From the NCBI GenBank assembly GCA_029934845.1, contig JAOZLN010000034.1, positions 1 to 13,438 on the forward strand: a DNA stretch of 13,438 nt, read 5' to 3'. The position numbers and the translations under genes are program-made. Source of the stretch: Candidatus Sabulitectum sp. Its GTDB lineage: Bacteria > Fermentibacterota > Fermentibacteria > Fermentibacterales > JCC-6. Positions 7,043 through 13,438 of this stretch are shown here, in pieces (within the stretch, counting starts at the first letter, position 1; each line of letters starts with the position of its first letter). Below the pieces are notes generated by a model. That model searched no databases and had not been told where the DNA came from. It worked only from the letters and a program-made list of their open reading frames with translations.

Positions 7043-8409
7043 TGATCATCTCCACCTTTCAGAGGAAGAATAATACTGAAGATGGTACCCACATCAGGGG
7101 TGCTGGAAAGCAACCGGATAGAACCATTGTGATACTCCTCAATTATTCGTCTGGCAAGAGAAAGGCCAAGCCCCCATCCACCTTTTCGGGTGGTAAAACC
7201 CGGTTGGAATATCCTTCCCTGGTCGCTGTAGGGAATACCCCGTCCCTGATCAGAAACTCTGATCTCTATTTCGGTTGCCCCTGGATGAGTGTATTCACAA
7301 CTCACAATTATTTTTCCACCCTCTAAAGAGCTTGCACAGGAAGAAATTGCATTCTTGATCAGGTTCTCTAGAACCCAACCAAGCAGAACAGAGTTCCCGT
7401 TTATTGTGTGTTCGTCTGTACTCTGTTCAATTTCAAGAATCACACCGGTACCCAAAAGACCTTTTCTTGCATTGAAATAGTCAACAACCTCAGAAACAGT
7501 TTTCTCTATGCTGACAGGAGTCAGCTTGGGGCGCCTGCCCATCTGCCCGTACCTTTGCGCAATGCTGTTAAGCCTGTTAACATCAGCATTCATATGTACA
7601 AGCGCTTCTTCAAGCTCCGAAAGACCGGAAAGTTCGGGATCATCCTTCAAAAGTTCGATCCACCCCATAAGCGAGGACAGAGGAGTGCTTATCTGATGTG
7701 CCGTCTCTCTGGCAAATCCCACCCATGACATATCCTTATCTCTGGAAATTTCCGACCGGAGAAACATGAACACCACTGCTGCAACAAGAAGAAGCAGGCC
7801 AAGCTCCACAAAAGGAATCAACCTCATCTCGGTATTTAATGCAGAAGTACCGTAAAACAGATGGCCAATAGTATCCCCTTTTGCCACGATGGAAATCGGT
7901 TCATTCTGCTCTGCAAGTATCTCCATCCTTTTACGAATCTCACTTATTCTGTCCTGCGGAAACCCGTCAACAACCTCACCGTTGGCGATCTGCGGATTGT
8001 TATCCATGTCAGCAAAAATTGTGGGAAAATCAAGTCTGGTAACCAGCTCTCCAAAAAGTTTTCGAGTAAAATCTATGACATCTTCTCTCTCTGTGGGAAG
8101 AAGTCGGGCAGTGTGAATAAAAACAGTTGAGTCTGAGCAGACCGGACAAAAATGCAAACTTCTTTCTACCGAAAGATCAAGTCTTTCACGGGGGGAGCCG
8201 CAAACAGTACAAGACATGATCCCGGCGTCATCGCCGATAATACTTAGCGGATACTGAACTCCCGCCCATAGCCATGCAATTGTTTCGCAATCCCTTTTAT
8301 TAGACTGGTTCAACTGGTTCACCATGTTATGCGTGTACCACAAAAACACCCAGATTATGATGCTTGCAAAAAGAATAAATGCCATTCGTCTTCTGAAAAT
8401 ATTATGCAT
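7039..8409 (-). CDS. Membrane sensor histidine kinase (PorY-like) with cysteine-rich extracytoplasmic domain
   Basis: From the ATG at 8409 the protein has 456 residues. TM1 is at about 10–28, an extracytoplasmic region at 29–196, TM2 at about 197–217, then a HisKA/HATPase core. The H-box ETAHQISTPLSSLMGWIELL contains the phospho-acceptor H238. The N-box (LENLIKNA, N353), G1 (SDQGRGIP, D387) and G2 (GGWGLGLS, about 410–416) are intact. The sensor region holds two CxxC pairs, C67/C70 and C88/C91, as in a zinc ribbon. A segment reading EPISIVAKGDTIGHLFYG precedes TM2, as in Bacteroidetes kinases. An ATG at 8445 in the same frame would add 12 residues and overlap the upstream gene by 44 nt; I prefer 8409 because it overlaps by only 8 nt and has GGGGA upstream. 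It is coupled to porX, so PorX is its obvious partner. Confidence 0.9.
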   Translation of the reverse strand: MHNIFRRRMAFILFASIIIWVFLWYTHNMVNQLNQSNKRDCETIAWLWAGVQYPLSIIGDDAGIMSCTVCGSPRERLDLSVERSLHFCPVCSDSTVFIHTARLLPTEREDVIDFTRKLFGELVTRLDFPTIFADMDNNPQIANGEVVDGFPQDRISEIRKRMEILAEQNEPISIVAKGDTIGHLFYGTSALNTEMRLIPFVELGLLLLVAAVVFMFLRSEISRDKDMSWVGFARETAHQISTPLSSLMGWIELLKDDPELSGLSELEEALVHMNADVNRLNSIAQRYGQMGRRPKLTPVSIEKTVSEVVDYFNARKGLLGTGVILEIEQSTDEHTINGNSVLLGWVLENLIKNAISSCASSLEGGKIIVSCEYTHPGATEIEIRVSDQGRGIPYSDQGRIFQPGFTTRKGGWGLGLSLARRIIEEYHNGSIRLLSSTPDVGTIFSIILPLKGGDDQ

Positions 8410-9442
8410 CAGCTTTTTCCCCGGCTGGAAAAGAAAAACCAGCATCTTCTACTGTTGCCTCGCATGAATGTGGAGGAGTGGAAAAACCAAACCTCTTCAT
8501 GTCAATTTTCGTTCTGAAGCTGAGATTGATCCTGCTTCTGATCTTTTGCAAACGAATAACAGCATGATCACCAAGAGAATACTCTTCTGCTGAACGGGGC
8601 ACTTTAAAAGAACCACCGGAAGCAATAAGAATACCCTCCATCTGCCCTGCACCAAACCCTTCGCTGCATTCTGCGTCAAGAACCAGTTCTCCCCCGTCTT
8701 CCACGGCATTTTCCCACAGGAACACCGCTTTCATTGCCTGATAAAGACTTATCTCCAAACTCCTGCCCGGCCTTACCTTCAAAGAAGAATATGGCCTCTT
8801 TACTGAAATACTACACGAGGACTCTGCCAGTTCAACAGCCTTGTAAAAAGAAGTATCATATGACCCGCAAAACACTTTGTCACTTCCAAAAACACCATTG
8901 ACCATTATGATCTCTGTTCGCCCGGCAAGCAAGGCTGCTCCATCCATCATGTCCTCGTGTACCGGATTTCCAGCCAGTTTGCCGGGAAGTGCCCCTTCCA
9001 GACAAGCCAGAAAATGATTCTGCACCACGGTCTTTCTCGAAGTGGATCCTGGAAGAAATGATTTACGGCCACCTGTAAACCCTGCAAAATAGTGAGGCTC
9101 CACCGAATTGAAAGCAAGAACAGGCCCCTCAAGCAACCACGGGTGAATCTCTACCTCTGTTCCACGGGCAGTGCTGCCAATATGAACATGAATCCCATGA
9201 TCGCACAAATTGCTTTCTGCAACAACCTTTCCCGCGTAACCATCACCAAGGATCATTCGTTCTTCTGTAACAGACACAGGCCTGTGAGTTCCGGTAGCGA
9301 AGAGGAATCTGACTCTGCCCGCCAGTACCGGCTGCAAGTCTGCAAGTAACTTATACGGAGATGGTCTGGTGCCGTCATTTACAACAACAGTGATCAATCC
9401 GTTCATGTTCGCGATCTTGTTCTGAATCTCTGATATGGACAT
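8402..9442 (-). CDS. LarA-like (lactate racemase / DUF2088 family) protein
   Basis: The 346-residue product follows the LarA pattern: DGTRP (23–27), GTHRP (51–55), a histidine-rich CDHGIHVHIG stretch (80–89), PHYFAGFTGGRKSFLPG (116–132), and VHED (161–164). In lactate racemase, lysine in the GGxK motif carries the nickel-pincer cofactor and nearby histidines act in catalysis or metal binding; K127, H117 and H162 are candidates here. At 346 residues it is shorter than classical LarA (about 425). No larB, larC or larE lies nearby, and family members act on several 2-hydroxyacids, so the substrate is open. The ATG at 9442 is chosen because GAGGG sits five bases upstream. An ATG at 9502 would add 20 residues but would overlap the ribosome-binding site of the divergent gene. 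It heads the long operon. Confidence 0.85.
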   Translation of the reverse strand: MSISEIQNKIANMNGLITVVVNDGTRPSPYKLLADLQPVLAGRVRFLFATGTHRPVSVTEERMILGDGYAGKVVAESNLCDHGIHVHIGSTARGTEVEIHPWLLEGPVLAFNSVEPHYFAGFTGGRKSFLPGSTSRKTVVQNHFLACLEGALPGKLAGNPVHEDMMDGAALLAGRTEIIMVNGVFGSDKVFCGSYDTSFYKAVELAESSCSISVKRPYSSLKVRPGRSLEISLYQAMKAVFLWENAVEDGGELVLDAECSEGFGAGQMEGILIASGGSFKVPRSAEEYSLGDHAVIRLQKIRSRINLSFRTKIDMKRFGFSTPPHSCEATVEDAGFSFPAGEKADA

Positions 9443-9513
9443 GGCTTCCCTCAATAGATAGACTACGCTTGTAAATACAACAAAAGAATATACGCACCAC
9501 ATGGAGGTTCGAC
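9443..9513. promoter_or_regulatory. Divergent intergenic region with both ribosome-binding sites
   Basis: These 71 bp separate the start of the nine-gene minus operon from the plus-strand Tim44/TerB gene. GAGGG (9448–9452, minus) fixes the larA-like start. GGAGG (9503–9507, plus) lies six bases before the ATG at 9514. The region is AT-rich and must contain, or adjoin, promoters for both sides, but I see no convincing -35/-10 pair in either direction. Confidence 0.5.
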
Positions 9514-11403
9514 ATGAGTTTCAGAAACAGATTCTCTCCGTTTGTCATTTTTCTGCTGATTTTACTGGTATCCACTGCAGGAGTTGCTCTGGCAAGAGCG
9601 GGAGGGGGCCATAGCTATGGAAGCAGCAGATCAGGAGGCTCATCCGGCGGTGGAGACGGGCTTGGAATCATTATCTACCTGCTTCTAAGACTTTGCATTG
9701 AACAACCGGCTATAGGAATTCCACTTGTGATCATAATCATAGTGATATCTATAATTGTTAAGAAAAAAAGGCTGAAGAAACAGTACAGTACAATACAGCA
9801 GGCGGGCAATCACAATCTGAATCAAAGACAGGATGCTGTTGCAACTCAAACTGCCCTGGCAAAGATCAAGCAAAGAGACCCTCAATTTACATCCGCTGCT
9901 TTTATAAAGAAAACAAACACTGCTTTTCTGGAAATACAGCAGGCGTGGTCTGACCAGGATCTGTCAAAGGTCAGAAGATTTATCAGTGACGGCGTTAATG
10001 AAAGATTTTCTCTGCAGATCGACATGCAGAAGAAGCAGGGCATAAGAAACAAAATGGAGAATGTTCAGGTTCTTGGTACGGAAATAGCCTCTATTGAGAG
10101 CGATTCCCACTTCGATTCGATTCACCTGAAGATCACTGCAAAGGCAAAAGACATTGATGTTAATCTTGAGACAGGTAAAAAGATCCGGGACAACTTCTCC
10201 GGCACCTTTGTTGAATACTGGAGCTTTCTCCGAAAACCTGGTGTTCAAACCCTTGCGGGCAAAGGGCTTGTTGAGGGTGTCTGCCCGAACTGCGGAGCCC
10301 ACCTTGAACTCTCTGATTCCGGCAAGTGTCTTTACTGTGACGCTGTAATTACCAGCGGTGAATATGACTGGGTACTCAGCGAGATCACTCAGTCGATTGA
10401 GTGGAGCACTGCAACAAACCCCTCTGCAGTACCTGGATATGACGCAATGGTACAAACCGACCCAGGCTTCAACCTTCAGACAATTGAAGACACTGCTTCG
10501 GTGATCTTCTGGAGATACATAAAGAGCTACTTCGACAACAGTGTTAATCCTGTAAGAAAAATGTCTACTGAACAGTATTCTACTTCTCTGGGAGAAAGTC
10601 TTGAGAATGTTCGTGATGAAAAAACCCATCTTTTCTTCGGAGATGCTGCCATTGGTGCAGTAGAGGTACAGAGCATTACCATGGGCAGCGACTTTGATCG
10701 TGTTCAAGTTATGGTAAAATGGTCTGCTGCCAATCAATGGGTAGACTATTCCGGTAAAGTAAAAAGCGGAGGGCCGAAAACTATAAGACCGCAGATATTT
10801 ACTCTGCTTCGGAAACACGGCGTAACTACTCTTGCCGCAACCCAACTGAACAGTGCTCACTGCCCGGGATGTGGAGCCCCCAACACAGGAGGCGACAGCG
10901 GAGCATGCGAATACTGCGGCAGACCTCTGAACGACGGCAGCGGAACATGGGTTCTTGAATCAATCGAGCCCTTCAGCACCTCACGAATCAATTCTGCGGG
11001 AGTATCTCCCATATCCGGCACTTCAAATGTCTCTGCCGATATTCTTCTTATGGCCATGGCAACTACCATGTATGCCGATGGAGAACTGGACAGCAAGGAA
11101 ATGGACATGCTCAGTTCTTTTGCCGGGCACAGAGGCATTTCTGCGGAACACCTCTCTACCATTATCAACTCGGTAACCCAGCCTGACGCACAGCTTCCCA
11201 GACCTGCCAACACAGGGGAAGCCCAGGAAGTTCTTAAGGCCATGGTAAGAATGTCCCTGGCTGACGGCAGAATTGATGACACAGAGAAAACCCTTCTTCA
11301 GAACTACGCTTCAAGTGCAGGGCTTTCCAAGTATGAAGTTACCTCGACCATTGCAAAGCAGAGGAAATCTCTTTACAAGGAGGCCAAAAAAGCCGCAAAA
11401 TGA
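9514..11403 (+). CDS. Membrane protein with duplicated Tim44-like + zinc-ribbon units and C-terminal TerB domain
   Basis: The 629-residue protein opens with a signal/anchor (about 8–28), a Gly/Ser-rich segment (29–50) and a membrane helix (about 66–83) followed by a basic KKKRLKK stop-transfer. A Tim44-like (NTF2-fold) domain at about 120–250 ends in a zinc ribbon with C257/C260 and C272/C275. A second copy at about 320–445 ends in C450/C453 and C465/C468. Both ribbons are CxxC-x11-CxxC and both copies share LRKxGVxTLA before and WVLxxI after, showing internal duplication. Residues about 505–620 form a TerB-like helical domain with two ADGxxDxxE motifs (521–529 and 583–591), which in TerB bind metal. 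A strong GGAGG precedes the ATG. Tim44-like domains occur in membrane-associated proteins, and TerB in tellurite/stress systems; the role here is unknown. It is coupled to the PLD gene by a 4-nt overlap. Confidence 0.9.
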   Translation: MSFRNRFSPFVIFLLILLVSTAGVALARAGGGHSYGSSRSGGSSGGGDGLGIIIYLLLRLCIEQPAIGIPLVIIIIVISIIVKKKRLKKQYSTIQQAGNHNLNQRQDAVATQTALAKIKQRDPQFTSAAFIKKTNTAFLEIQQAWSDQDLSKVRRFISDGVNERFSLQIDMQKKQGIRNKMENVQVLGTEIASIESDSHFDSIHLKITAKAKDIDVNLETGKKIRDNFSGTFVEYWSFLRKPGVQTLAGKGLVEGVCPNCGAHLELSDSGKCLYCDAVITSGEYDWVLSEITQSIEWSTATNPSAVPGYDAMVQTDPGFNLQTIEDTASVIFWRYIKSYFDNSVNPVRKMSTEQYSTSLGESLENVRDEKTHLFFGDAAIGAVEVQSITMGSDFDRVQVMVKWSAANQWVDYSGKVKSGGPKTIRPQIFTLLRKHGVTTLAATQLNSAHCPGCGAPNTGGDSGACEYCGRPLNDGSGTWVLESIEPFSTSRINSAGVSPISGTSNVSADILLMAMATTMYADGELDSKEMDMLSSFAGHRGISAEHLSTIINSVTQPDAQLPRPANTGEAQEVLKAMVRMSLADGRIDDTEKTLLQNYASSAGLSKYEVTSTIAKQRKSLYKEAKKAAK

Positions 11404-11927
11404 AGCTGATAACCGACAGAGCCCATTACATCAGCGTTGTGGAGGACGGCATGCTGAAGGCCGACAGCAGAATATGGATTGCGACAGCAAATGTTAAAGA
11501 TCTGCATGTACCGGGCAGAAGGCGTGGCAGCCTGCCCCTTCTGCGTCACTTTGAGAAACTCCAGAGAAAAGGTGTGAACATTCGAATTCTTCACGGAGCC
11601 AGGCCGTCAGCTCCGTTCATAAATACTTTATCTGAACTCACAGAGTTACACAATGGCGACGGATTCGAAATGCAGCTCTGCCCCAGGGTTCATTCAAAAA
11701 TAGTGATAGTGGATAACCGTATGGCCTACACCGGCAGCGCAAATCTTACAGGTGCCGGGATCGGGGCAAAGTCAGAAAAAAATAGAAATTTTGAGTGCGG
11801 AGTGATTACCGAAGATCCGCATGAGATACAGGAACTGGAAGAGTATTTTGACGGGATCTGGATGGGGCTGTTCTGTGTTAAATGCGGCAGAAGAAATATC
11901 TGCCCCGCCCCGATTGTTAACCAATAA
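11400..11927 (+). CDS. Single-HKD phospholipase D-superfamily protein (putative nuclease)
   Basis: The 175-residue protein carries one PLD motif: H98, K100 and D105 in RVHSKIVIVD, followed by YTGSANLTGAG (110–120) and a downstream acidic residue E132. One-motif members commonly dimerise to make one active site and include nucleases of the Nuc type as well as other phosphodiesterases. No signal peptide is seen, so it is probably cytoplasmic. The last 20 residues contain CVKCGRRNIC, three cysteines that could bind metal. The ATG overlaps the stop of the Tim44/TerB gene (ATGA), so the two are probably translated together. The 3' end overlaps the convergent small gene by 11 nt. Nuclease activity is likely from the family but not shown. 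Confidence 0.87.
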   Translation: MKLITDRAHYISVVEDGMLKADSRIWIATANVKDLHVPGRRRGSLPLLRHFEKLQRKGVNIRILHGARPSAPFINTLSELTELHNGDGFEMQLCPRVHSKIVIVDNRMAYTGSANLTGAGIGAKSEKNRNFECGVITEDPHEIQELEEYFDGIWMGLFCVKCGRRNICPAPIVNQ

Positions 11928-12342
11928 GATCCCTGATGATCTCATAGGCTTCCAAAGCCCTGGAGAAGTGGTATCTGATCTCCATACTTCCGCTCTGCTT
12001 CGGGTTGAATACTGCAGGATCAAAAGCAATTACCAGAACCTTTTGATTCACGCAGGAAAATTTGACACTTCGGGTTTCTTCGCTGCGAAAGGGAAGATGG
12101 ATGATCCTCTTCTTGAATGCATATCCAACAAGTCGCTCTTTTGATATGGCCAGAGAACCCCATACGGTTTCTCTTTTGTGTCTAATATTCCTGCCAGGGG
12201 CCTTCAATCTGTGATACACCACTGTGATGCGAACCTTCTCCTCTGCAAATACAAGCCCCTCATTTTCCATGAGAACGCGTGTTTTTGCAGGCAGAACAGA
12301 TGGTCTAAAAAAAGCAGCAAGCTTTTTTCTTAAAGTACTCAT
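11917..12342 (-). CDS. Conserved-looking small protein, possibly PH-like fold
   Basis: The 141-residue product is soluble and basic. It begins with a short amphipathic stretch (MSTLRKKLAAFF), then a strand-rich middle with ITVVYHRLKAPGRN, an RRET-like turn, WGSLAISKERLVGYAFKKRIIHLPF, and VLVIAFDPAVFN, and ends in one helix (HFSRALEAYEIIRDL). Successive strands capped by a C-terminal helix, with a GxLxISxxRLVGY core, recall bacterial PH-like domains. I do not recognise the family with certainty and give no function. The ATG at 12342 has only GAAGA close by; GAGGGGG lies about 12 bases upstream. Its stop lies inside the convergent PLD gene. Confidence 0.75.
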   Translation of the reverse strand: MSTLRKKLAAFFRPSVLPAKTRVLMENEGLVFAEEKVRITVVYHRLKAPGRNIRHKRETVWGSLAISKERLVGYAFKKRIIHLPFRSEETRSVKFSCVNQKVLVIAFDPAVFNPKQSGSMEIRYHFSRALEAYEIIRDLIG

Positions 12343-12460
12343 TCTTCGATCACACCCCCTCGATCAGTGCAGGATCACAGAAATACAACAATCCCTGTCC
12401 CATTTCTGAATAAGATGCCGCCATCCCGTTTACTCTTCAAAACTCTGAACTCTCTCCAAA
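12343..12460. other. Intergenic gap without recognisable signal
   Basis: These 118 bp lie between the permease gene and the small PH-like gene, both on the minus strand. Two copies of TCGATCA in direct orientation (12347–12353 and 12360–12366) sit just before the small gene; they may be chance. No intrinsic terminator or confident promoter is seen. Confidence 0.4.
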
Positions 12461-12979
12461 CTACTCCGGAGATGTCATTTTCCAGTCTCTTGCGGTAAGA
12501 TACCTGCCAAGCAGCACCGAAGAGATCACAACCAGCGGGATTGATACGAGCAAACGGACCATGGTGAATTTAACTCCCATAAATGACATCTCGAAAACCA
12601 TCATAGGTATCCGGCAGACGGCTGCAAAACCAATGTACGCCAGAATAACCTGTAATCTCGCCCCTTTTTCATAAAGAGTCCCCGCTACCGGAAAGGCAAC
12701 ATAAAGCCCTCCCACCGTGGTTCCGGCAAGAAGCAGTACCCAGACAAAACTCATTACAGAAGAATCCTCACCAAGATGTTTCTCTACCCTCTCTTTGCTG
12801 ATCCACACTTGAAACAGACCGATCAGAATAAATGCTCCCGGCAGGATCTTAAGCATGGAAAGAGTGAAAGAAAGAAAATTTGAACCGATATCCTTCCCCG
12901 GCTGGTACCCGGATACCAGAGAAAAAACAATAAAAACAGCATAAGCCAGAATAAGGATTACGGGGAATTTCGCCTTCAC
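12461..12979 (-). CDS. Half-size permease subunit (ArsP/YraQ DUF318-like), C-terminal half
   Basis: The 172-residue protein is almost all membrane, with about five helices (roughly 7–24, 39–60, 78–98, 110–130, 140–160). Its core, GGLYVAFPVAGTLYEKG followed by IPMMVFEMSFMGVKFTMVR, matches the repeated FPxxGxLxxxG…E…G.K…R unit of the ArsP/YraQ predicted permeases, which export or transfer small molecules and are usually about 300 residues with two such units in one chain. Here only one unit is present; the other is in the upstream gene. The start is GTG at 12979–12977, overlapping the upstream stop (GTGA). The substrate is unknown. Confidence 0.75.
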   Translation of the reverse strand: MKAKFPVILILAYAVFIVFSLVSGYQPGKDIGSNFLSFTLSMLKILPGAFILIGLFQVWISKERVEKHLGEDSSVMSFVWVLLLAGTTVGGLYVAFPVAGTLYEKGARLQVILAYIGFAAVCRIPMMVFEMSFMGVKFTMVRLLVSIPLVVISSVLLGRYLTARDWKMTSPE

Positions 12980-13438
12980 AATATAACCTCCGCAAAGACC
13001 AGCCCTGTGATAAATGCAGCAGCCAGGGCAATAAGAAGACCCATACCATTTCGGATAAGAGCTGTTTTCAAACCAAAATATGCTTTCTCAATGGGAAGAG
13101 TTAGCAACCCGACCATCATAAGCGAAGTTGTGAACCCTGATAATACCATGTACGGCACACCCTGCTCTCTGAGGATACCACAAAGTGGAAACACAATAAA
13201 GCCCGGCATAAGAGCAAGAGAACCAACTGTTACAGCGATTCCCATGCCTTTCATAAGGTCTTTCTCGCCAAGGTATTCACTGATAATCTCTTGAGGAAGT
13301 ATAAAAATTGAAATGGAGACAAGCACAAGCATTACGATAAACATCGGAAGAATTGCAGTAAACTTCTTCCAGGATATCTTCAAGGCTTTCAAGGTCTTTT
13401 TTTTGTCTGCAAAAAACGATGCTATTAGAAGAACCACT
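12976..13438 (-). CDS. Half-size permease subunit (ArsP/YraQ DUF318-like), N-terminal half, partial at 5' end
   Basis: At least 153 codons run to the right edge. A GTG at 13437–13435 can be read as a start, but the frame is already hydrophobic there (VLLIASFFADKKKT), and a first helix probably begins outside the window, so I treat it as 5'-partial. Further helices lie near 27–48, 65–88, 95–113 and 130–150 of the visible part. PGFIVFPLCGILREQG and IEKAYFGLKTALIRNG form the same FPxxGxLxxxG…E…G.K…R unit as in the downstream gene. The two genes are therefore two homologous halves of one transporter, coupled by a 4-nt overlap. Confidence 0.72.
   Translation of the reverse strand, partial: VVLLIASFFADKKKTLKALKISWKKFTAILPMFIVMLVLVSISIFILPQEIISEYLGEKDLMKGMGIAVTVGSLALMPGFIVFPLCGILREQGVPYMVLSGFTTSLMMVGLLTLPIEKAYFGLKTALIRNGMGLLIALAAAFITGLVFAEVIL

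Noticed and set aside
8410..8445. A longer start for the sensor kinase at 8445
   Set aside because: It is possible but less likely, since it overlaps the upstream gene by 44 nt with a weak ribosome-binding site. The ATG at 8409 has GGGGA upstream and a short overlap.
9443..9502. A 20-residue N-terminal extension of the LarA-like protein from an ATG at 9502
   Set aside because: The ATG at 9442 has a good GAGGG site. The extension would overlap the ribosome-binding region of the divergent gene and adds no conserved LarA sequence.
9964..10860. A 298-codon open frame on the minus strand opposite the Tim44/TerB gene
   Set aside because: The plus strand shows coherent duplicated domains, zinc ribbons and a strong ribosome-binding site across this stretch. 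The antisense translation has no recognisable motif and is a shadow of biased codon use.
10857..11282. A 141-codon minus-strand frame opposite the TerB domain
   Set aside because: It mirrors the TerB coding region, has no motif, and no ribosome-binding site was seen. The plus-strand reading is well supported.
12347..12366. Two direct TCGATCA copies as an operator
   Set aside because: Two 7-bp copies separated by six bases can arise by chance, and there is no nearby regulator or second site to support them.
1..13438. CRISPR arrays, insertion sequences, phage genes or attachment sites
   Set aside because: I saw no regularly spaced repeats, transposase or integrase motifs, or terminal inverted repeats. 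The lone tRNA-Val has no integrase gene or duplicated 3' end nearby.

Overview
The window reads as chromosomal DNA from an uncultivated bacterium of the FCB superphylum (Fibrobacteres–Chlorobi–Bacteroidetes and relatives). The main evidence is a PorX-type response regulator (receiver plus PglZ phosphodiesterase domain) beside a histidine kinase with the Bacteroidetes-style H-box ETAHQ-STPLSSL-GWIELL, and a small membrane protein resembling DUF3098. Base composition is moderate and even. Nothing looks like an insertion sequence, phage, CRISPR array or integrated island, so the phylum is an inference, not a demonstration.

Layout. (1) Positions 1–762, minus: the first 254 codons of a gene that runs off the left edge; it starts with an ACT-like region and is otherwise unrecognised. 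(2) 801–957, plus: a tRNA-Val(UAC) gene with a sigma70-like promoter, encoded CCA and a strong intrinsic terminator. (3) 949–9442, minus: nine tightly packed genes that look like one operon. In transcription order they are a LarA-like racemase, a sensor kinase, PorX, tsaE, tsaB, a rimI–purine nucleoside phosphorylase fusion, folC, a two-helix membrane protein, and a formylglycine-generating-enzyme-like lipoprotein. Seven of the eight junctions overlap or abut; the eighth has only 51 nt. (4) 9514–11927, plus: a divergent pair with a 4-nt overlap. The first is a membrane protein with two Tim44-like/zinc-ribbon units and a C-terminal TerB domain; the second is a single-HKD phospholipase-D-superfamily protein. 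(5) 11917–12342, minus: a small protein, possibly PH-like, whose 3' end overlaps the PLD gene tail to tail. (6) 12461–13438, minus: two half-size ArsP/YraQ-like permease subunits overlapping by 4 nt; the upstream one is cut by the right edge.

How the genes may work together. tsaE–tsaB–rimI is the classic t6A tRNA-modification/ribosomal acetylation cluster, here joined to purine salvage (PNP domain) and folate polyglutamylation (FolC). Upstream in the same apparent transcript is a PorY/PorX-like two-component pair. In Bacteroidetes, PorXY controls the type IX secretion system; here kinase and regulator are adjacent and translationally coupled. The Tim44/zinc ribbon/TerB protein and its PLD partner are the best candidate for an undescribed membrane-linked stress or nuclease module, but that is inferred only from domains and gene order.

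There is no gene-free stretch above 300 bases. The longest gaps are 763–842 (tRNA promoter) and 12343–12460 (nothing recognisable).
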